From NCBI GenBank assembly GCA_009760855.2, contig WPIO01000094.1, positions 1,537,057 to 1,601,056 of the forward strand: DNA of 64,000 nucleotides, in the 5' to 3' direction. The translations under genes and the position numbers were made by a program. Shown piece after piece: positions 1 to 10,800 of this stretch. Source of the DNA: Cristatella mucedo (Eukaryota; Bryozoa; Phylactolaemata; Cristatellidae). Numbering within the stretch: position 1 is the stretch's first letter; every line of letters starts with the position of its first letter. The notes beneath the pieces are model-generated. The model did no database searches and was not told the DNA's origin. It saw only the letters and a program-made list of their open reading frames with translations.

Positions 1-330
1 ACCCTGCCGTTATTTCGTGTTCTCCTAAAGCCTGGAACTCACTTCCAACATGCGCCATGCAATCCCTTAGTTCAACCACAAAAATATAAAAATCGATTTA
101 TTTATCACAGTGTTTAGGGGGCCCTTGTGACTAGTCCGTTGTGTTCTTGTAGGAGCTGACACTGTACATGCTGGCACGTTCCTAAGTTGCTCAATGACCC
201 AGTGCATGTCACTCCTAACCATGTTATGCTTGTTCATAGTGCATGCTACCACTAACCATTCGATCACGATTCCTTTGCAACAAATGTAAAGAGCCTAGAA
301 CGAGATAGAGTTCTATAAGGCCGCTATTTC
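1..330 (+). mobile_element. LINE 3' end fragment (CR1/L2-like), cut by window start
   Basis: This stretch matches, in order, the 3' part of the LINE seen complete elsewhere: the block encoding the end of the reverse transcriptase ORF, the 3' UTR with repeated CTGACACTGT and CATGCTGCCACTAACCA-type words, then AAATGTAAAGAGCCTAG and the decayed terminal stem. It starts before the window. Several substitutions in the stem show an old copy. No gene is seen in the first 400 bases. Confidence 0.65.
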
Positions 331-423
331 AAAAGTATTAGTACTGTTACGATTGAATATTCATTGGTAGCTAAAACAGCGACAACGAGAATAAATTACC
401 AATACTAATAATATTTATAAAAA

Positions 424-805
424 TTATGCACTTGATAAAGTGCCATCAGAGAACTCAATCTCTTCCTATGCACTTTTTATTTGCTGCAAATAAAAACGCG
501 ATTGAATCGTAAGTAATATCATGCATGCTTGATAAACAACATGAACAACGTGGTTAGGGGTGACATGCATAGGGTCAGCTTGTAAATGTGGTTAGTGGCA
601 GCATACACAGTGTCAGCAAGCATTAACAAATGAAGGACGAATCGCAGGGTCCCACTAATTGCTTTACTAGATGGGTGTGTTTTTTTAAGTTCATTTTAAA
701 TGTGGTCCAGTCAGGGGATGCTCTGAAGAAAGATGGGAGGTAGTTCTAGGCTTTGGGAGCCTACGAACAAAATGCACGGTGTCCATAGAATTTGAGGTTT
801 GTACA
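424..805 (-). mobile_element. LINE 3' end fragment, minus strand
   Basis: Read on the minus strand this is a LINE 3' UTR ending in the terminal stem. The plus strand shows GCACTTGATAAAGTGCC, then GAGAACTCAATCTC and GCACTTTTTATTTGCTGCAA. Next come the antisense 3' UTR words (AGGGTCAGCTTG, ACAGTGTCAGCA) and the antisense end of the RT ORF near 700-800. Around 805-810 it runs directly into a plus-strand fragment of the same family. Confidence 0.65.
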
Positions 806-809
806 ATCG

Positions 810-1503
810 TGACATCCTGTCTCGACTTCTGCAACTCACTGCTTACTGGCATACCAGTATGTGCGATCAGGCGATTGCAGCTGGTGTAAAACTCCGAAAC
901 TAGGCTTGTCTGTCGTGAGCGTCGACGTTGCCACATTACTCCACTTCTCGCCGAACTTGCACTGGCTACCAGTCAAGCAAAGGATTGACTTCAAGGTTTT
1001 TCCGCTCACTTTAAGGTCATTTTATGCTTTGGCTCTAGCCAATCTCTCAGATATAGTCCCCCATCTGGCCAAGAATCGTACCACCTTTTTGAAATCCTCT
1101 ACAAATACCTCGTAAAAACTTCAATCACTTGACCGTGCATTTAGTTCGTATGCTCCCAAAGCCTGGAACTCCCTCCCGACCTACGTCGAAACATCCTCTG
1201 ACCTGACCACATCTAAAAAGAACTTAGCAACACACATATTTAGCAGAGCAATTTGTGGGTCCCTGTGATTCTTCCTTAATGTTCCTATGCATGCTGACAC
1301 TTTGAATGCTGCCACTAACAACATTTGCACGCTAACCCTGTGTGTGTCACCCTTAACCAAGTTATTCATTTTTTGTTTATCAAGCATGATATTACTCACC
1401 ATTCAAGTGCATTTTCCTTTGCAGCAATTGTAAAGTGCCCAGACAGAGATTGCGTTCTCCGAGGGCGCTTTATGAAGTGCATTATTTATATTATTATTAT
1501 TAC
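810..1503 (+). mobile_element. LINE 3' fragment with RT C-terminus
   Basis: The plus strand encodes, with frameshifts, the conserved C-terminal tail of CR1/L2-type reverse transcriptases (LHWLPVKQRIDFKV near 957-1000, then a 'LTLRSFYALALANLSD' stretch). The 3' UTR follows, then the stem-loop ending GGGCGCTTTATGAAGTGCATT and an ATT-rich tail at about 1485-1503. It is 5'-truncated, as usual for LINE copies, and does not encode a working enzyme. Confidence 0.75.
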
Positions 1504-1597
1504 GAGGTATCGGTGACCTCTTAGATACCAAAAGGCAGGTGATACGATGCCTGGCCTGTTTGGGGAGTAGATCTGAGTGCTAGGCTGGAGCCAAAGA

Positions 1598-1648
1598 GTA
1601 ATTTTGATAACAATTAAAATGCACTTGATAAAGCGCCCTCAGAGAACT

Positions 1649-1687
<39 letters not shown>

Positions 1688-1720
1688 GGTGCTTTACATT
1701 TCCTGCATGGGGGGGATGAA
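1598..1720 (-). mobile_element. Nested solo LINE/SINE 3' tail
   Basis: A terminal-tail element (minus orientation) lies inside the 1520-2560 LINE. The plus strand reads GCACTTGATAAAGCGCCCTC, GAGAACTCAATCTC, a long TC run and GGTGCTTTACATTTCCTGC. The host LINE resumes afterwards (AAGTGACCTAAAAGTGAGTG). Only the last ~100 bases of a LINE or a dependent SINE are present. Confidence 0.55.
1651..1687. repeat. (TC)n microsatellite
   Basis: Uninterrupted CT/TC dinucleotide run. It grew from the CTCTCTCT segment normally present in the LINE 3' stem. Confidence 0.9.
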
Positions 1721-2560
1721 GTGACCTAAAAGTGAGTGACAAAACCTTGAAGTCGATCCGTTGCTTGACTAGTAGCCAGTGCAGGTCGGCGAGAAGTGAT
1801 GTGATGAGGCAACTGCGACGTTCACGACAGACAAGCCTAGCTGCAGAGTTTTGCACAGGCTGTAATCACCTGATTGCACACGCCGGTAGGCCAGCAAGCA
1901 GGGAGTTACATAAGTCAAACAGGGATGTCACAAATGCATGGATCAACGTAGACGGGGTATCCTTATAAAAAAAGCCCTCTATTATGAGGCTGAAAGTAAG
2001 CAGACTTGATTGTGGAGCTGATGCGGTCGTCTAATGAGAGGTCACTTTGGAGCATCAAACCTAGATTTTGAGCTGATTCAGCAGGAGATATGCTGGAAGA
2101 GCCAATTTGGAGCGTCAGCCTTTCAAATTTCTGAATCACACTGGGATTCCGATAATTAATATATTTTATCATCGTTTAGTTTTACAAAATTTGCTACCAT
2201 CCATATGAGGATGTCATCAAAACATGCAGCAAGTGAGTTGAGAGAACTCGAGGTGCTTGAAGGTTGGGAGGGATCAAAGCAAATGTACACATGAGTGTCA
2301 TCCGCATAAAAGTGAAAGCTTGGATTATGCTTATCAATCACATCAGCAAGATGGAGAGTACAAACCATGAAAAGAACCGGACTTAGCACGTAGCCCTGAG
2401 GGCCCTCATATTTTAGAGGTACGTGGTAAGATCTTTATCCATTCACATCAATACTATGGCGTCTCCCACTGAGATATGATCTGAGCCATTGTAGAGCAAT
2501 GCCACTGATGCCCTGGCGAGATGAAAAGTGCTCTAGAAGAATTTTGTGATCGACAGATAG

Positions 2561-3055
2561 ATTTATCTATATTAATCAAGATGTAAAGTGAGTTATCTGT
2601 AGTCACCAAGTGATCATCAGGTAGTCACTTCAGTAGAAGTACCCGGAATCCCTGATCATCTTTGAAATTATGTTATTAAAGAGTCTATTGTAAATTCACT
2701 AATGGAAGCTAGAATTTACACAAATAAGACGGTAAGGGATACACTTATCTTGTTCGTAAAATTGAGCTGCTCCATATACGCCAGATTTTCCTGAAATGGC
2801 TGTAATAATGACATTATCTGGTATAGCAGTGCAGCGTGATTAAATATTTTACCACTTCTTAGTTCGGCAACTAGACTTCCATTATCTGGTATGGCAGTGC
2901 GGGGTGTTTTATTGTTTTCCACTGCCTAGTTCAGTATCTATGCGTTCTCATCTCTGCAGCAATATTTCAACTATGATAATCATGTTTATATTTAAATGAG
3001 AGTTTGAGCATGAATTTCAGTGTACTTAGAGACAAAAGCAAGAACACCATCAATA
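2561..3055. other. Unassigned spacer with a short imperfect tandem duplication
   Basis: No gene or known element is recognised. The only structure is an imperfect direct repeat of about 60-68 bases: 2812-2879 and 2880-2940 both begin CATTATCTGGTAT and contain a CACT/CACTGCCTAGTTC-type end. The surrounding DNA is AT-rich with stops in all frames. Confidence 0.4.
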
Positions 3056-3127
3056 AGTAATAATAATAATGCACTTGAAAATGCGCCCTCAGGGAACTCA
3101 ATCTCTCTCTAGGCGCTTTACATTTGT
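3056..3127 (-). mobile_element. Solo LINE-type terminal tail
   Basis: Only the stem-loop and (ATT)n tail of the LINE family are present, in minus orientation: a TAATAATAATAAT run, GCACTTGAAAATGCGCCCTC, GAACTCAATCTCTC and GGCGCTTTACATTTG. It has no RT-coding part, so it is a severely 5'-truncated LINE or a short non-autonomous element that shares the tail. Confidence 0.65.
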
Positions 3128-3309
3128 AGACTTAAGAGATTCCACATTTCCACTACTTTGGCCGTAAGTGTGCCTGGTGTGTTGCCATTACTTCTTGGTC
3201 ACCTAGCCTTAAATGCCTTAGCAGTTTTAATTTTATTGCAAATAAGCAGTAACTCTTGCTGCAATCTACTTGATTTTGATTGGGATGATTGACACAAAAA
3301 AGTCAGAAA

Positions 3310-4212
3310 TTGGAAAGGCTAACACTCAAAATTGGCTCCGCCGGCATATCTCCTGCTGACTAAGCCCGAAATCTAGGCGTTATGTTCCTAAGTGACCTCT
3401 TATTAGACGACCACATCAGCTCAACAGTCAAATCTACCAACTTTCAGCTACATAACATTGCTAAAATACAGGGTCGTTTAGATAAGAATACCACGTCTGA
3501 GTTGGTCCATACATTTGTGGCTTTCCGAATCGAATTCTGTAACTCACTGCTTGCTAGCCTACCGGCATGTGCCATCAGGCGATTACAGCCTGCCCAAATT
3601 TTGCAGCTAGGCTTGTCTGTCGTGAACGTCGCAGTTGCCACATCACACCACTTCTCGCCAACATGCACTGGCTACGAGTCAAGCAACGGTTTGACTTCAA
3701 GGTTTTGTCGCTCACTTTTAGATCACTTCATTCTTTGACTCCAATCTATCTCTGAGATAGACTCTCCCATCAGGCCATGCATAGCACCACACGCTTTTCG
3801 AATTCCAGCAGTCTACAAATACCTCGTACAACCCTCAAATCCTCTGGAGACCGTGCATTTAGTCCGTATGCCTCTAAATCCGGAACTCAATTCCAACTTG
3901 AATCACAACATCCTTGACTTGAACATATTCGAAAAGAACTTGAAAAACACCTATTTAGGTCAGCATTTAGTGGGTCCCTGTGATTCGTCCTTCACGTGCT
4001 TACCAGTGCTGACACTGTGCATGCTGCCACTAACCAAGCTAGCAGTGCTGACCCTGTGCATGTCACCCTTAACTATTTTATTGATTTTGTTTGTTTATCA
4101 AGCATGATATTACTCACCATTCCATTGCATTTCCCATTGCTGCAAATGTAAAGCACCTAGAGAGAGATTGAGTTCTCTGAGGGCGCTTTATCAAGTGCAT
4201 TATTATTACTAT
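3310..4212 (+). mobile_element. LINE 3' fragment with RT C-terminus
   Basis: The plus strand carries the RT end in shifted frames. One frame gives TTFVAFRIEFCNSLLASLPAC-like sequence near 3495-3560 (read FRIEFCNSLLASLPAC), another gives LANMHWLRVKQRFDFKVLSL near 3655-3715. The 3' UTR follows and then a well-preserved terminal stem (AAGCACCTAGAGAGAGATTG ... GAGGGCGCTTTATCAAGTGC) and an ATT tail at 4198-4212. This is one of the clearest 3' ends in the window. Confidence 0.8.
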
Positions 4213-4214
4213 TA

Positions 4215-5330
4215 GTGAATACATCAAGTAACTGCTTTCAAATAGCGACAGCGGAGTAGTCTAGCTTTCTTTGCCCTTTTATTTTTAACGTTGTACATGA
4301 AGCGACAGCAATAGTCGGGGCCAATACCTCAATAAGTGGATAATGTGTAGTATTAGCTTCGTAAAACTTCAACACCCATTCAACTGAACCCTTAACTTTG
4401 CTCACACTCAATTAGCACGCATTAGACTCGTTTAACTGATGTCAGTGCATGTGTGATTTAAGCTAAATTTCGGGAAAATATGCAATTCCTAACAGTTCTT
4501 ACCAAATCGACTACATTCGCTAACAGAAGCTCCAACGTTTTTGGATATTGCAGCACATTACGTTAAAAGTGCAAATATTTAAGGAATCGCGATAACAAAG
4601 GTGAGGACAATGCACGGCAATTCATGGCTATGGTCCATCTTCTAACCCAATCCATTTCAAATTGGCTCAAAATTGGCTGTTTGAATGTTTAATTATCGCG
4701 TCATGGAACTTTCACTACCTGAAAATATGCTGTCATTTTGAGCGTTCAATTTTGGTAATGCGAGGCAATCGATGTTAATTCCTAAACAAAGACTCCCATT
4801 TCTGACGGTCTGTTGCAGGTGCAAACAAAGCTGGTGGGAGACGAACCGACTTTTCTTGCACCTTCGTGTGCTGTATTAGAAGCGCAACAGCATCATTCCA
4901 ACAAATGGTTAACATAAATTCAAGGAAACTGCACAGCAATCGGCAGCAATGGCCTATGAAAATACCGAATTTTATAGCGGTCCATTATAAATAGACTGGA
5001 TGCTGTGTTTCGACGCTCCCGTTGAGATTTCCAGTTCCGGTATACGATATGTTTGGTGCCGGCAGTGTATGCCTTGGTTGATGCTAGCTCTATCTCACGT
5101 TATTGCAATCAATGGCAATGGCCCATGACAGTGCAACAATCTTCTACAATCCATCACGAATGGACATCACGTAGGATTTGTTAAGCTACAATACACATCA
5201 GGTAGTACAATGCATATTCTAAAGTGCGATTTCATACCTAATTCAATACCAATATTGCAATCAAAGCTTGGCGTTTGCCGTCAAATGCAAGAAGGTTTCG
5301 TAGGTGTGTAGGCAAACGACTAGATTCACA
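4215..5330 (+). repeat. Diverged satellite-like DNA (GCAAT-core repeat)
   Basis: No gene is seen. A degenerate core resembling GCAATCGACTGCAATGGCC recurs near 4300 (GCGACAGCAATAGTCGGGGC), 4620 (CACGGCAATTCATGGC), 4765 (GGCAATCGATG), 4930 (GCAATCGGCAGCAATGGCC) and 5105 (GCAATCAATGGCAATGGCCC). The spacing is about 145-175 bases or a double step. The intervening sequence is too diverged to align confidently by eye. Confidence 0.45.
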
Positions 5331-5560
5331 AAAGCAGATAGTACGCAGCCAAGCTCGTTGGGGACTAGATTTGAAAGGTAGGCTAGAGCCAAAGAATAAA
5401 GTGACCTGACAGTGATTGATAGAACCATAAAGTGGAAGCTCTGTAGGACTGGAGCCAGTGCAAGTGGGCGACAAGTGAGGTGAGGTGGCAACTTCTGCAC
5501 TCACTTCAGACAAGCCGGCAAGTTTTGCACCAACTATAAGCGGTTGATTGCACAGACCGG
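5330..5560 (-). mobile_element. Old LINE fragment, minus strand
   Basis: The plus strand has GGGGACTAGATTTGAAAGG, TAGGCTAGAGCCAAAGAATA, AAGTGACCTGACAGTGA and a diverged counterpart of the GCCAGTGCAGGTCGGCGAG segment. This is the antisense of the RT C-terminal block. It is more diverged than the other copies and has no terminal tail. Confidence 0.5.
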
Positions 5561-5699
5561 TGGACTGATAATCACTCGCATAGTGTTTGTGGTAAAGGAA
5601 ATCTGACCAGTTGTGGTAAACCACCAAGTGATCGTGACCAAGTGATCGGTGACATTGACGATCACATGTATTTACATGCAAAAATTTATGGTCAACTGA

Positions 5700-6050
5700 T
5701 GTATGTTTTTCTTTGCGATTTTAATTGAAGCCCTCTTTCCTAGACATCGAGTGCTCGCATATTCTACCCGAAAAGCCCTGGCTTTGGAAAGGAGTGCTGA
5801 TCTCCTGTGTGCTTATCACCTGTGCAAAGGAAACTTGTGAAAACGACTGACTTTTTGCAATTCTGGTTGCTCTTCAGATGACACCTACGTGTCGAAAGTC
5901 ATCGAATGACACTGGACGTGATACATTTGTGTTAACTGAATTTCGTTCATTGTTTATTATGCTATCATTATTCAAGCAACCAATTTTAACGAATCATAAA
6001 TCCTTGAAACAAAGATTTACAATCTTTACATTATAAATTGTTTAATGAGA
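5700..6050. other. Unassigned spacer
   Basis: I see no gene, repeat or element that I can name. ORFs are short and stops are frequent in all frames. Confidence 0.3.
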
Positions 6051-6059
6051 CGCTTGAAA

Positions 6060-6620
6060 GATCGATTCACGACCTAACCGTGTCCATTAATTGCAATGCA
6101 CTGACCGGGAGCTAGCACAATCGACGGACCACCCGAAGCCGAGTCTAGTGCACACAGAAATACAAATAGGCAAGTCGCCAAGTACATTTCTGTCTATTTG
6201 AAGCAGTGCATTATGGATTTTCCTATTTATACAGGCCGTTGCCGTCGATTTCGTGCATCGCCCTAAATTTCACCTGGGCTTTTAGTTGAAAGGATGAGGT
6301 TCCATTAAAAACAAAGTAAGCTGTGACACGTAATAAAAATTTAATATTGGCCCAGACGCTTTATGGTGATTTCTAACGGATTATAATAGAGTGCTGAATA
6401 TTTCCGGGCCCTCTCCGTCGATTGCATTGCATTTCCACAGATTGAACGCACAAGGTGGGTTAAAACTATGTGCTCAGTCAAGGAGTTGTTTCATAGAGTG
6501 AGAATTGAAGCTTAGCCCAGGCTATTCCTCGTCGATTTGCAACCGGTTGTGGTATTGTCCATAGCCATTGCTACCTTTTGCCATGCCTCATCGGTGATTA
6601 ACGTTCAGAATAGCTTAAAT
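6060..6620 (-). repeat. Diverged satellite-like DNA, partly inverted
   Basis: The GCAAT core appears near 6083 in plus orientation (ATTGCAATGCACTGACC). It appears in reverse orientation near 6240 (CCGTTGCCGTCGATTTCG), 6415 (CCGTCGATTGCATTGCATTT) and 6525-6575 (CGTCGATTTGCAACCGG, CCATAGCCATTGC). It looks like the same decayed repeat family with an internal inversion. Confidence 0.35.
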
Positions 6621-7612
6621 TTTCTGTAAATTTACTTCCGAAACAATTAAATGTGAAATGCGGTAACAATTGGCACTTCCTGCCGCCAATATATGGTCAG
6701 TTGGAGACTGATTTAGATAGATTTATGTTTAAAGCCGAGCAAGCCCTTGCCAATAATTGCCAAGCATTGCCCAAGATCGTAATGCTCTCGCTTAAACCAA
6801 AGTGCCTTAACCAGTGTGCTTTGTTATGTATACTTGAATTGAGCTGTCAGATCTACTGCCTCACCAGGCTAGGCAGTGTGTCTTCGGCTTTTCGGAATCT
6901 AACAGTTGACCTATTCAACTCTGTACTTACCCACCGAAGAGTGAGTAGTGTCTCATGACGACATCACAACCTATGCTAAGCAAGTCCTGTTTTGAGTATC
7001 ATATCCGAGTACGGCTCATAAGCACTCACAGTGATGATAGCAGAGCAACACCCGAAGGTATCACTGAAAAGTTAGGCAAGGGTCCACAACGAGCTTGGGG
7101 GTCCGTGCGAATTGGTTCGCAGTAACTATCTAACGATGACTTGACGACTTAAAGCTGGATTTTAATGCATATGTTAATGTAAAATAAATAAAATTGTCAC
7201 GATAAAGTACCTTTCCTTTATCAATCAGGTTCGGCTTGTCACGGTAGGCCTAGCTGTACAAGAGGGATTACGACTACTCAAGACAGCTAGTGTTTGAGAC
7301 TTATGCATTTCACAATCCAGGGAAGGCCGAACACAGTCACTGGCCTAATGTACTTTACAGCTTCCTTTCATCTCTCAAACGAGTGCTGTTTTTATTGTGA
7401 TCTCTGTTTTATGGCTGTAGTTTGACGTAGCACGTGCACCTTCTTTGAATACAAAGACAGAATTGTTGACATGCTGGTCACGAGGATCAAGTAAGCTCTC
7501 GGTAACCAGCAGTCCCCGTACCAAGAATCCCTGGTAAGAAATCCTGCTGACAGACCGTGCAAGCTACTCACTGAAAATAGATTTCTTCCGAAACGTTCTT
7601 GTGTATTTCAAA

Positions 7613-7619
7613 TATAAGG
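7613..7619 (+). promoter_or_regulatory. TATA-box candidate, copy 1
   Basis: TATAAGG, followed by more G residues, lies 265 bases upstream of the start codon. The same box in the same context (ATATAAGGGG or ATTATAAGGGG) is kept upstream of all seven signal-peptide exons in the window. This supports a core promoter, but no transcript evidence is available here. Confidence 0.5.
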
Positions 7620-7708
7620 GGATGGAGAATAGACGAAGATAGGAACAATCCTTACAAGACTTTTTTATCTGTGGTAGGTACATTGTATACTTGATTTCCT
7701 TCAAGATT

Positions 7709-7777
7709 ATGCTGCTGCTGCTGCTGCTGCTGCTGTTGCTGCTGCTGTGTCGTACGACGATGATGGTCTTCATCTAG
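7709..7777 (+). CDS. Upstream ORF encoding a poly-leucine peptide (copy 1 leader)
   Basis: An ATG at 7709 opens a 22-codon ORF: Met, twelve Leu (eight CTG, one TTG, three CTG), then CRTTMMVFI and TAG at 7775-7777. It sits about 90 bases downstream of the TATA candidate and 100 bases upstream of the inhibitor start codon, so it is probably in the 5' leader unless removed as an intron. The run is a CTG microsatellite, so leucine number varies (13 in copy 2). It could be a translation-limiting uORF or only a microsatellite with a chance ATG. The aligned segments of the other copies lack the CTG run. Confidence 0.3.
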   Translation: MLLLLLLLLLLLLCRTTMMVFI

Positions 7778-7877
7778 GGACGTTTTGTATTGTGAGTCGA
7801 GATTACAATGATATACTATGGCACGCGTTCAAGTGATCCTACTGACGTATGCATTTTAGATCAGTTGTTGAATTAAG

Positions 7878-10800
7878 ATGAACTTTGTTGTCGCTGCTGT
7901 CCTGATCGGCTTGATCTGTGTGGCTGCCTCAGTGGTGAGTCGACCCATCTTTTGCCAGCGTTTCCTTTACTTGGCTACACAGCAGAGATAACGTAGACGT
8001 AGAGTATTTCTGCTTAGCACCATTAATTATCTTCATTTATTATGTCCCTTATTTCACTTTCAGGACAGCCAGGATTCCTACGACACAGCGAGCGCTGACA
8101 AGAAAGGTGAGACCTCATGAAACTGCATTGGAAGGCATTCGCTTGCTGCAACCTCTGATTGAGTGACGTCTTAAACTAAAACCTTGAAATCGTGTAGTCT
8201 GTTAAGGGCGTTCGAGCTTCGTGCTGGACTTCATTTCGATCAGCCTCGAGGTCTTTGATCTTAGATACCCGGATAGTAGGTTTCACTCATGATGTAGTAG
8301 CACTGGTACTATTGATTTTCTTGCGATACGAAGTCTACTGCTAACTCAAGTTTTAATTACTTTACATCCTAGAGATTCGTTTTACTATAATTAGAGACTT
8401 CAGAATACTAAAAATAGACGTTGCGACATGTTTAATCAGTATAAAAGTTCAGACTTCGTATGAAGCCGAATTCTCTTCCAAACATCAACCGAGAGCACAG
8501 TAGATAACTTTAAAATATCCTAAAACCGTGGGGTAATGAATTTAGTAATGTCACGAAAGATATCGACTCTTTCTTTCTTAGAATAGTGAGTGGTACTCTT
8601 ATGCTGCCTATTCCACATGTAAATCAAAAGATGTCATCGTAAAATAACTCCCGTGCTGGTAGGATTATGATTCTTCTCTCTCATTGGCCTACAGTCAGTA
8701 TTACACCCGAATTTCAAGAACGCCCCTACCTCTAACTTTAAGCGATGGTCTTTTCGTAGTCAAGTCCTAAAGCCATAACCAATAAATTTCCCTCATACGC
8801 CCGGACTGGCGGATTTGGCTGCGAGTGCACAATTGGAATGTGCCCAGAATAGAGCATCTCAGGCCCTATTGTGTTCCAGGCCGAGTGTTCTTTGGTGTGC
8901 AGTACTTCCATCCACTGATCAATTATAATAGGGTGTTTAAGTGAATTCTGTTTGAAGCACTACAATGCCTCTTGTTCAGTATTACCTCCGTGATCTCTGA
9001 AAGCTCTAACTTCAACAAACACATCAGCAGCCGGAAAAAATGCTGCTTCTTAATACTAGCCAACTTGAATGACGAGGCAGTGACGATGCGGTTGGCACTC
9101 GGTACTCAACTTCCGGAGTCAAGCGGTCTAAATATAAGCCCTCCTTCTCAGTACTCAAGGACCGAGTTGATTTTCAGCCCAGCTATTCTATCGTGACTAG
9201 CATTACGCCAGCCTGCTGCTACTTTACTAAATCCTTTGTTAGAGGTAGATTAAAGTTCAAGGAAATTTGGTCAACATACTCAGACTCTTTTACCATTTTA
9301 GGTTGCCCACCAACATGCCGCATGGGTTGCAAGTATGGATTCGTCCGAAACCAGCAAGGCTGTGAGATCTGCCAATGTAGTAAGTATGTGTGCTGCTGAG
9401 AAAAGTCATTGCATGTAATCCCTCAATGATACCTTCCAGCTCGAGGAATTTTTAAAGTTTTCGTGACCTCAGTTGCTCTCAAAAACGTCTGGTTCGAAGC
9501 TAAGGTGAGTCATAGGCCACCGAAATTTGGCTGAGGCCCAATGTGAGTCCCCATCCCATGAGGCTAAAGTAAGATCTAGAAGGTGAAGCTCTGTTCTGGT
9601 GCTCAAATGCTAACGTACCGCGAACAGATTAAAGCGTTTTAACCATACATTCAGCCTGGTAAAACTCGGTCAGACTTTGAAAGATAATGCAGAAGCGGGA
9701 GAAGAGAAATAAGCTGCAAACTTTGAACAGAGAAAATAATCGTGACTAATACAAAATTATACCTTAAGCCTTGCTTTTGCTGTAAATTCTTGTGAAGGCT
9801 ATATATTCTGCTTACCAATATTTACCATTGTCTGTCAGTCACTTCGCTATTTGCAGGAAAAAATGCAAATTTGGTCTGCATCAAAACATTCCAGTTTACT
9901 CAAATAAAGCTTCAACGTTTTTAGCAAGGCGTCGTAGTAAGCAAGCTAATCTCAACTGCAATGTGAAATTTCAGCCAAACTAATAGATACTGCATGTCCA
10001 AAGCCGAAAAATGTCGAGCCTGAAAACAGGCAATGTAAACTCTGCTGTGTAGATTCAGTTCTCCGTCTTTCCTTCACTGGCGGAGTATTTGGAATTAAAT
10101 GCATTCAGTGATCTTAGATCAGTCTAGTGGCTTTCAAGTCACAATATCGGCTATCCGATTGGCAGGTTGCAGCACTGGCTATTAGAACCGGTCAACCCAA
10201 TAATACTAGCTCCTTGGGGGTGGGTGCCGACCCACAACCTGCGTCTCAGCCTCTAGTCTTAGTCTTGCCGTCCCTCCGACTAAGTTGTACACACCATATT
10301 AAAACTTGTTGCTGATCTAGTCTTCAGATCGAATGAATTAAAAGCCTCGAGCATTTTAGCCGGGCACAGTCCGAATCTATGGCGACCATGCTTTCTGCAA
10401 GTGCCAGCTTAAAGGATTCCCCACTGGACAGTTCCCCTTTTTTTGCTATGGGACTGTTCTTTTCCAGCTCCACAAATCTTTGCATGATTTTTTGCATTCG
10501 TAGAGGCAGTGGTACGACAATTTAACGACTTTGAGTGAGTGCACGGTTGCCTTAGCAAGCTTGCCGTAGTGTGAAGCTCGTGAACTTTTGCATGCTCGGT
10601 AATTTGAACGACTGCCAGCACGTGTACTAATTAGCTTACTGTTGGCTTTAATTGGGCATTGAAAGATATTGATACTCTCTTTAGGCTATTTGAAACGTTA
10701 CCTATTTCAAGAGTGATACATTCACCATCGCATTTCGAGAATTTACTCATACATAGGAGGCTTCTAGTGCTCCTTTCCGACTGTTTAGGATATTGGCATG

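Larger units (their letters stand above)
1520..2560 (-). mobile_element. LINE RT fragment, minus strand, interrupted by a solo LINE tail
   Basis: On the minus strand this reads as reverse transcriptase in pieces. Near 2156-2389 it gives a VLSP..LF motif, [20 protein letters not shown] (the YADD catalytic motif is visible) and then DDILIWMVANFVKLNDDK. Near 1614-1856 it gives the VKQRIDFKVLSLTFRSL tail. At about 1598-1720 the element is split by a second terminal-tail sequence containing a TC microsatellite. Stops and frameshifts make it non-coding. The 5' part of the LINE (endonuclease) is absent. Confidence 0.75.

Noticed and set aside
3056-3127. CRISPR array or bacterial terminator-like hairpins at the LINE tails
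   Set aside because: The stem-loops are dispersed retrotransposon ends in a eukaryotic context; there is no regular spacer-repeat pattern.
6653-6958. 101-codon plus-strand ORF
   Set aside because: Its end (TRLGSVSSAFRNLTV) is a decayed piece of the LINE 3' coding region; the rest is unrecognised and unsupported.
8972-9399. Single-exon ORFs ending in the first inhibitor domain (and their twins at 21727-22154)
   Set aside because: The domain part is real but belongs to exon 3; the preceding residues are intron 2 read through the acceptor TTTTAG.
9859-9900. Possible third antistasin exon in intron 3 of copy 1 (CRKKCKFGLHQN reading)
   Set aside because: Only two of six cysteines are present, there is no convincing donor, and the aligned site in copy 3 has lost the reading entirely.
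10355-10450. Possible exon with a CKCQ reading in intron 3 (FGDPAYCKCQ in copies 4-6, GDHAFCKCQ in copy 1)
   Set aside because: No six-cysteine pattern, the phase-1 reading from the nearest acceptor hits a stop, and copy 3 has a stop (TAGTGC) where the Tyr-Cys should be. It is kept only as a duplication landmark.
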